From assembly GCF_018294505.1 (NCBI RefSeq), contig NC_057809.1:508983914-509047913 (forward strand): a stretch of 64,000 nt of DNA. The letters run 5' to 3'. Positions 57,001 to 64,000 of this stretch are shown here, one piece after another. The notes beneath the pieces were generated by a model that saw only the letters and a list, made by a program, of their open reading frames with translations, did no database searches and was not told the origin of the DNA. The stretch comes from Triticum aestivum (taxonomy: Eukaryota > Streptophyta > Magnoliopsida > Poales > Poaceae). Position numbers and translations under genes: made by a program. Numbering within the stretch: the first letter of the stretch is position 1; every line of letters begins with the position of its first letter.

Positions 57001-58899
57001 ACCTTGAGCCATCAGACTATCAGATGACAAACTGATGACAAACCCTGCCCGTTCCAAAATCATAGGCATTACATATTTTGAATGGGAAAAGCTTGTCAAA
57101 GTTGACATTAGTTTAATATATTGGAATTGGAAAACCTTGTCAATTTTTTCTCATTGATGTTAGCCAGAAGACATGCATTTGATATTTTTGAGTGGGACAC
57201 CCTTTGCTGTGAGCAATGTCGATCATTTTTTCCTATTCTTGTCTTCAGTTCAGAAGTAAATATTTACTCTGCTGAGATGCATAGTCACATGAATGTTGAC
57301 TTATGTAAGATATTTTAAGAGTTTGTTCTGAATATTGTCTATGTAATGCCAGGCCTTGTGTTTGATTGCAAAGTTGAGCTTGGAATGTTGTGGCATGCGG
57401 CATCACGAGCTGTTCAACGTGCCTCCTGAGAATAATGCTTCGTGTTGCTTTGCATGTCGATCTAATGCCAGTGATTTGCTTGTTAAGAAGATCATCCTCT
57501 TCTGTTGTTTCAGTGCTGAAGAAGTTCACCGTCTTATGTTTCATTCATAGCCTATATGACAAGTCGGGTAGGTTAGACGTGAAACCATATGATCTTCCGA
57601 CCAACTCATCATCTTAGGCCGTGATTGGATCGTCATTTTCCAACCAAAACCACTTGTAAAATGACACTTGTTAATAAAAGCAGATGGTCTCGGTCGAAGC
57701 GCTTGGTTGGTCGATTTAGACTAGTAAAATATACATTGGTCTCTCAAATTACATGCGTAACCTGCCGGTTTTACTTACAGACCTCGGGCCCTCGGTTTCA
57801 TTACGCCTGTATTTTAGGCGTTGTTTCCGATGACGAGTAAATTACACTTGTATCTTAATACATGTGTGAAATAAACCAGAGCTCCCAAGTGCAGCTTTAC
57901 CGTTTCATGCCGTCTCAGTCTCTCGAAGGTGCTCATAGGTGTCCGATGATCCTGGCTTCCTTAATGAGCAGCAGGTATTGTATCAGACCATCCGTAGTGC
58001 CCGCGAGGCCCTCTCCGCCGTCCTTCGACTTGTTGCGCTCACCGTGGCACCGAGCATTGTTAACATGGTCAATGAACATGAGGATTTAGGAAATGACTTT
58101 ATTTTGACCGAATGACAGTAGGGACCCACTAGGGCCATAGCCGTATGTATGCAAGTGCCTCCTTATTATGTACAACTATTTTATTTGCTTCCTCCTGGTT
58201 TCCTGATATCACGGTCCCACACCATTGTCAACCTATGTAGTCAATATAAATGAGAGAATTGCACAAGGTGTGGCTGACAGCTGGGACCATGCAGCTCGAG
58301 CAGTATTTGTGTTTTTGAGGCGTGAGCACTGCAGTGTTTTTCTTGGTGATGTTTTTGTTGTTGTTCAGAGGAGAGCATGGTATTAACTGGGCGGGTTGTG
58401 GCCCATCTAGCCCAGGACAGATATCCAGCCCAGATATTAATTTTTTTCAAGATGAAAATTGCTAGCCCAGCTATACATTTTTTGAGGAATACCCACTCAA
58501 GGTCAACTTGTTATTCTCCGCCCTGCTAGGCTGCAAATCTTTCCTAGGAGGGATGCATTAGGCTTACCAGGAAAATGGGCTTTAAAAATAATAATAAATG
58601 GGATGTAATTATAAAAACTGGGTAGCAACTATAAAAAAATGCACCAAACACGAAATTAGTTTATAAAATATTATTTATGGATTTTGAAAATCTTAATTTT
58701 TAATTGTTGCGCGCGCAATGTTTCATTGGATTTTTATGTAATACAAATTTATATTTAATCTGACTAGAAATTTTGGGATAAAAATATTTCGGATCCCATC
58801 AAAATGTGGGAAATTTTATTCAATTTTGTCTTGAACGGTTGGTTTTTTTGAATAAATCTTGAACGGTTGGTTGAAATTATTAATCGTTGTCCTAGCTAG
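57001..58899. other. Intergenic DNA, no gene seen
   Basis: Several short plus-strand frames (for example 57356-57617) have no recognised domain. A TGTGG-rich part near 58240-58470 and AT-rich DNA follow. Confidence 0.4.
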
Positions 58900-59002
58900 A
58901 AAATGGGCTGTACTTTTAACAAACTATAAATGGGCTGTAGTAAATTCCATTAGAATTAAAAAATGGGCTGTACATTCTTACAAATCGAAAATGGGCTATA
59001 AG
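58900..59002 (+). repeat. Four copies of AAATGGGCTGTA
   Basis: AAATGGGCTGTA or close variants occur near 58901, 58927, 58955 and 58987, spaced about 28-32 bases apart. Confidence 0.75.
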
Positions 59003-59018
59003 TTCTCTGCCACACACT

Positions 59019-59382
59019 TGTGGGCCTACTAATTTGACGCGTCCCCTAAAAAAAGAAGTTGACGCGTATGCAAGGCTTTGTCAACTTATTATAGTCAACA
59101 CACGGTTCTAGCAGCAGTGGCCGTTGGATGTCTATCCAACGGATGTCGTGCTTCTTCTTCAATCTCGGATATTCTAGCTTCGGCCGCCCAAAAAATGATT
59201 CTTCCCCCTGACATCTGGAGCGCACCATTTCGGAGGCTGACCTGTGGGCCTACTAAGTTCACGCGTACCAAGGGCTTTGTCAACTTAGTCAATAGAAATG
59301 ATTCTAGCTGCAGTGACCGTACGATGTCCATCTAACGACCATAGTGCTTCTTCAACCTCTGGTCTTCTTTCTCCAGCCGCCC
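59019..59382 (+). repeat. Diverged tandem repeat, two copies
   Basis: 59019-59189 and 59243-59382 both run from TGTGGGCCTACTAA through GGCTTTGTCAACTTA to GCCGCCC, with small internal deletions. It directly precedes the LTR of element D. Confidence 0.75.
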
Positions 59383-59471
59383 AAAGTAGCACCGGTAGTG
59401 CCGCCTGCTCCTGCCTCTCGTGGCTGGCTATGTTGCCGCAGAGGCCTCACTGCCCCTACTACTCGCACCGC

Positions 59472-60366
59472 TGTCGGATGTGGGGTTCTGGCAAACCCTT
59501 AAGGTTCTAACACTGGGGTGCACGTGAAGTCTTTCCCTCCTACCGATCTACGCTCTAGCTCGCTAGATCTCGCGGACGAACTCGACGAACTCACAACACA
59601 GAAAGACATGGGGTTTATACTGGTTCGGGCCACCGTTGCGGTGTAATACCCTACTCCAGTGTGGTGGTGGTGGATTGCCTCTTGGGCTGATGATGAACAG
59701 TACAAGGGGAAGAACAGCCTCCTGAGGTTGAGGTGTTCTCGTGCTTTCGGACTTGTGTGTGTCCTTGGGTCTGATGAGTTCGTCCTCTGGGTCTCTCCCC
59801 TACTATGGTGGCTAGCTCTATTTATAGAGGCCCTGGTCCTCTTCCCAAATATTGAGCGGGAAGGGAGCCAACAATGGCGGGCTAATTTGAAGGGGGACAG
59901 CTAGTACAAGCTATCCTGACAAAAGGTAGTCTGCGCCTGTGAAAGGCTCTGGGGTGACGCTGTCTTGGGCTCCACGATGACCTCCGTCTTGCAGTCCATG
60001 GTCTTGGTCTTGTTGCACCGAAATGGCAACCTTTGCCTGAGGCCTCGGTACTCCGCGGCTGCGCTTGCCTCCTTTGCACCAAAGAGGAAACAAGGACGCT
60101 GCGCGTGCTGGCGCCCGCCTGGTGTCGATCGTCATGGCTCACGTCACGAGAGTCTCGTGAGGTTTGCCCCACCTTGATATCTCCGCTCCTCGTGAGCCTG
60201 CCTGGCTCGGCAACTCTCGAGGAGGTCTTGCGTCGTTCGCCTCACGAGGCCTGGCCCCTCGCGAGGGTCTTGGATGCTTTAAGATGGGCCGTACGGCCTG
60301 CCACTTGGCCACGCCGTGGGCCGCAGGCAAGCAGGTCTGGGGACCCCCGTTCCCAGAACGCCGACT
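59472..60366 (-). repeat. Element D 3' LTR (minus strand)
   Basis: 895 bases bounded by TGTCGG and CCGAC plus one altered base (T for A at 60366). TATAAATA reads on the minus strand at 59819-59826. A purine tract lies just outside on the minus strand, so this is the 3' LTR of an element whose interior extends to the right. Confidence 0.8.
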
Positions 60367-60384
60367 GTAGCCCCCGGGCCCAAG
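60367..60384 (-). other. Element D polypurine tract
   Basis: The complement of GTAGCCCCCGGGCCCAAG gives a G-rich tract ending in CTAC at the LTR edge, as in elements 1 and 2. Confidence 0.7.
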
Positions 60385-60652
60385 GTGCTCTCGGGCTTGG
60401 GTTCGCGGTGAAGCCAAGGGTCAAGCTCGGAGCACCGCGGGCCCCAAAAGCCTGCGGCCTCGGTTGACGCGTGGCGGTTGATTGGACGTGGGCGTCTCCG
60501 GTTCCCCATGTTGCCTCGGCAACTGCTTGACCTGACAAAAGGCTGGCGCGGGCAGCACTTGCCTTCATTGCTTCTTCCTTGCCTCGCTCCAGATCCCCTT
60601 TCTCGCTCTTCGCCGCCGCTACCTATAGATCTGCTCCGGCCTTGCTTTGCAT

Positions 60653-63403
60653 ATGCCGCCCATGGCGCCGCGCAAGGTCAAGGCTTCCTCGGCTCCGGCT
60701 TGGTACGAGCCCGCTCTTGAGGTGCCCACTGTCATGGAGAAGAGCCTTGCCTCCGTGCGCCTGCTGACGGTGGGAGAGAGCAACGAGTGGGGGAAGACGG
60801 AGCTCCGTCTTGCCTCCGACGAGCCGGAGCCTGAAGGGAGCACCTTCTTTCCCTTCTTTTCAAGAAGCGTTGCCATCGGGTTGGTCCCTCCCTTCTCTGA
60901 TTTATTTTATGAAGTCCTCGACCACTATGGGCTACAAGCGTTGCATCTCCATCCCAACTTTGTCCTCCTCCTGTCTATCTTTGCCTACTACTGTGAGGCA
61001 TACCTGGGCGTGATGTCGTCCGTGGCACTCCTACGCCATTTCTTCTTCCTCCGCGTCAGCGAGCATCACATCTCTGGATGCGCCAACTTCGTTACGTCCG
61101 GCAAGGCCAACTCGATCTCGAGCACCGGGAAGAGGGCCGACAACATTCGATCCAAATGGGTCATGGTGGACGCCAAGCTCGCCCATCCGCGCCTGGTGTT
61201 GCCGACGGAGGCACCCCGGCAAGGCAAGGAGTGGCCCATGGCGGAGCTTGTCGACGAGTAGGCATCATCAGTGTTGGGGCAGACGATGACTGACCTGAAG
61301 CCGGGCAATGCGAGGGCGGCCAAAATAACGGGAGCGATGCTCTTGAGGGAGTTCTTGACGCTGCGGGTTTCCCCACTTTAGGTGCGCGTGCGCGCCCCTT
61401 CTGGGAGCTTGAAGGAGGGGAAAACAAGGCCCGCCTGAGGCCGGGGGACCTGCCTGATGATGAACTGGACGCCGTCCTGCCTCTAATAGTCGGAGACAAC
61501 CAGGAGTACCTGCCTAGCGCCTTCATTCCCCTGTTTCAACGCAGGGACCAGGAGGAATTCGTCGCCTCCAGGCCGACTTCTGATGCACGCGGGCTGGTGC
61601 CGCCTATGTTTTCGGAAGCTCCTACCGTGCAGAAACTGGTGGAGGTGTCTTCTGGCGAGTCCCGCGGAGAGGGGGAAGAGGAGGTGGACTCGGAGGAGAC
61701 CCCGGAAGAGGTGGGGGAGACCTCCCCTCCGAGCAAGGCCGAGATTCTTCGCGCCCTTCCTGATGATGCCGAGGCCGACGCCTACCAAGGGGGGAAGGAG
61801 CAACCCCTCGTCCCGACGAAGGGTAGGTCATCGCTGGTGGCCCGTGGTGCTGCCTCCATCCCAACACCTCCTGGGGCTGGATCCGGTTCTTCCTCCGCAC
61901 CGCATGGCGCCGCCGGAGCCCGAACGCCTGCCCCTCAGGTCCCAATGCTGTCAGGCCTCAAGCTTCACAAGTGGAGGGCGGAGTACCTCACGGTGGACCA
62001 GTAGGTGTCTTGAGCTTCGCTTTATCCCTGCTGGTACTTGTTATTTCCTGACGCTCGCCTTTGGTTGATCAGGCCGACATCTTCGGCGAAGAGGAGGAAG
62101 GAGGGTACGGCGGCTGTGCCTCCCTCCGCAGAGCAAGGAGGCAACATCACCCGTGTCTCCCCAGGCCGGTCGCCCTTGCGGGGCCAGGAGGAACATCGCT
62201 GCATGGAATCAGCCCCCATAGTCCCGCTGGCTCCGGAAGTGCCAGTGCTTGGCGCGGCTGACGAGGTCCTAGCTACTCCGGGGCCCACGGTCTCCCAAGC
62301 CCTGGTGACAGTGTCGCTTCCTCCTACTGCTGCACCTCCACTCCTTGGTTCTTCTCTCCTGCCACCGTCTTGGAGCATGCCCTTTCAGAGATGACCCAAC
62401 TACAGGCAGATCTCCTAAGAGCTGACCCGCGCCTGGTGGCCGGGCATCTGGAGTTGGCCTCCGGCTGGCTTCATTCTGACTTGGCAGTACGCGTGGCGCT
62501 GGGCCAGGCTGTTGCGGCTTCTGAGAGGGAGAAGCAAGGAGCCGTCAGTGCTGCAGCCAATCATGAGGTGGCGCTGAAAGACGCCAAGGCTGCCCGTGAC
62601 CGCTGCCAAGTGCTGGAGGGCGAGTTGCAGAGCCTGCGCGACAAGCACGCCGAAGAGGTACGCCGCCGCCAAGCAGAGGAGAAGGAGATGAAGGCCCGGG
62701 AGGAAGCTGTCAAGAATCATGATGCTGAGCTGGCGGAGCTGGGGAAGAAGCAGGCTGCTGAGCGCAACCGGTTGGAGGAGTTGGAGCAGAAGATGGGGCG
62801 AGGGAGGCCGATCTTAACCCCAAGGCGCAAGTCCTGGCCGAAGACCGTGTGGCCTTCACCGATCTCGAGAAGAGATCTCGCAAGGCGTTGAGGACGCTCT
62901 ACGAGCATGGCCTGGAGAAGCCGCTGGACACTGACGAGGACGGCCCCGCCCAACTGCTTCCTCTCGTGGTGAAGGCACTTGAGGAGGTCGTTGAGGGCCT
63001 CGGTCCCATGGCAGAGGCAGAAGCTCACGTTCTGTCTTCAGCCGCACTGACTCGCGTCCTCGGCCATCTGCACCTCCACGACCCCAACGCCCGCCTTGAC
63101 GAGCTGCTGGAGCCTGTAGCTGAAGACCTCTGCGAAGCCGCCGCCATAGCTGTTCAAGGTCAAGTGGAGGCCTTGCTGGGGAAGTTCCGCGGCTTTGTCT
63201 TCAATCCTCTGTCTGCGATGCCGCGGATCCTGCGGCTGGTGGTGAAGGTGAGAGCATCGTCGCCCACGGGGGAGCACCTTCCGCAGGCGATGGCGACATC
63301 CAGGGGTGACGTATTCTTCTTGTTTCATTCCTGCGACATAAATCATGCCTCGTGGAGGCATTTAGACTTTTCATTTGGTATTGTGAGAACAATATGGTTG
63401 TAA
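60653..63403 (+). pseudogene. Element D antisense gene (broken)
   Basis: Opposite to the LTR orientation, with its start beside the 3' LTR as in elements 1 and 2. ATG 60653 opens a domain with SVAIGLVPPF, YGLQALHLHPNF and YCEAYLGV, a distant match to the N-terminal domain of the other antisense genes. TAG at 61259-61261 and a frameshift near 61378 follow. An acidic linker leads to a candidate phase-2 intron at 62001-62072 (GTAGGT to ATCAG). A coiled coil covers about 62370-62800, then another frameshift near 62800. The C-terminal domain (ALEEVVEGLGPMAEAEAHV, LGHLHLHDPNARL) ends at 63403. Function is unknown. No integrase or reverse transcriptase of element D is inside the window. Confidence 0.7.
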
Positions 63404-63451
63404 TATTTGCTTCGAGATCTCGCGTTTTCCTTCCTATCTGCTTTGTTCTGC

Positions 63452-63763
63452 GTTGGCAGAGCCCGCCCCGTGCATACCTCAACCGCCATTGGGCCGACCG
63501 GAGACCAGGACGGTCCAAGGAGTGAGGGGCTACGTGACCAGTTAGGCTCCTGAGTCGCGATGCTCAGGAGTCCCCCTTGACGTGCGAATAGCATATAGGG
63601 AGAGTTCGTTAGGGTAGATTAATGTTCTACGTCGGCAGAGCCCGACCCCGCGCATACCTCAACCGCCATTGGGCCGACCGGAGACCAGGACGGACCAAGG
63701 AGTGAGGGGCTACGTGACCAGTTAGGCTCCTGAGTCGCGATGCTCAGGAGTCCCCCTTGACGT
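63452..63763 (+). repeat. Direct repeat of 132-133 bases, two copies
   Basis: 63452-63583 and 63631-63763 differ at about five positions and one indel. Each holds GCCGACCGGAGACCAGGACG and CTCCTGAGTCGCGATGCTCAGGAG, the latter a near-palindrome. It lies downstream of the element D antisense gene. Confidence 0.9.
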
Positions 63764-63795
63764 TCAAACAATTTCCATACCTGCCCTCGCCGAGG

Positions 63796-64000
63796 TGTAA
63801 AGCCCTCAATGCGGCTATATCTCCCACGTGTTGAAGCACGACTTAGAGGCATAACCGCATTGAAAGCAATGTCGCAAGTGAGGTAATCTTCGCACAACCC
63901 ATGTAATACATAAGGGAAAAGATACATAGTTGGCTTACAATCGCCACTTCACACAATTACATGAATAAAGCATTACATCATCCAAATACACTCAAGGTCC
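63796..64000 (-). repeat. Start of another B-type LTR, minus strand, cut by the window end
   Basis: Reads as the reverse complement of the last 200 bases of the LTR at 40112-44171, starting with TGTAAAGCCC against that LTR's terminal TTACA. It interrupts the interior of element D and continues past the window. Confidence 0.8.

Overview
This is a stretch of a large grass genome, most likely a Triticeae species (wheat, Aegilops or a close relative). The window is mostly nested LTR retrotransposons of cereal type, with Stowaway-type MITEs flanked by TA duplications, plant promoter and splice signals, and no bacterial-style gene packing. I found no host gene I can name with confidence. All family and lineage labels come from memory of motifs, not from a database search.

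Layout. Element B, a chromovirus-like Gypsy element with LTRs of about 4.06 kb, frames positions 1-44171. Its first LTR (1-1320, 9993-11898) is interrupted twice. Element 1 (1321-9992, perfect TSD CCCCA) is a non-autonomous Gypsy element with gag and protease but no reverse transcriptase or integrase. Element 2 (11899-25068) is a nearly complete Gypsy element of the Tat type: gag, protease, reverse transcriptase, two RNase H-like domains and integrase. Element C (25069-37410, minus strand, 4.18 kb LTRs) sits in the 3' LTR of element 2. A deletion junction at about 37482/37483 joins C to the 3' internal part of B (37483-40111), and the second B LTR follows (40112-44171). Next comes a rearranged relic of an element-1 relative (44172-47453). 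Positions 47454-59471 are lower-copy DNA with two MITEs, a Copia relic and a locus built from repeated exon-like units. Element D (LTR 59472-60366, minus strand) follows, and another B-type LTR on the minus strand begins at 63796 and runs off the window.

The most interesting system is an additional gene carried in antisense by the Tat-like elements. Elements 1, 2 and D, plus the relic at 44817-46884, each carry a long reading frame on the strand opposite to gag-pol. In the three elements it starts next to the 3' LTR. It has a globular N-terminal domain resembling the plant 'putative gypsy type transposon' family, a charged linker, a coiled coil and a conserved C-terminal domain. I can trace GT-AG introns in it: four in element 1, three at matching positions and phases in the relic, five in element 2 and one in D. 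Because the gene is antisense, its introns are invisible to splicing of the retrotransposon's own RNA and can survive reverse transcription. In element 1 the polymerase genes are gone but this gene is retained.

Relative ages fit the nesting. By eye the LTR pairs differ by about 4-5% (B), 4.5% (element 2), 3.5% (element 1) and 1.2% (C). Most coding regions have decayed, and many stops fit C-to-T change at methylated cytosines.
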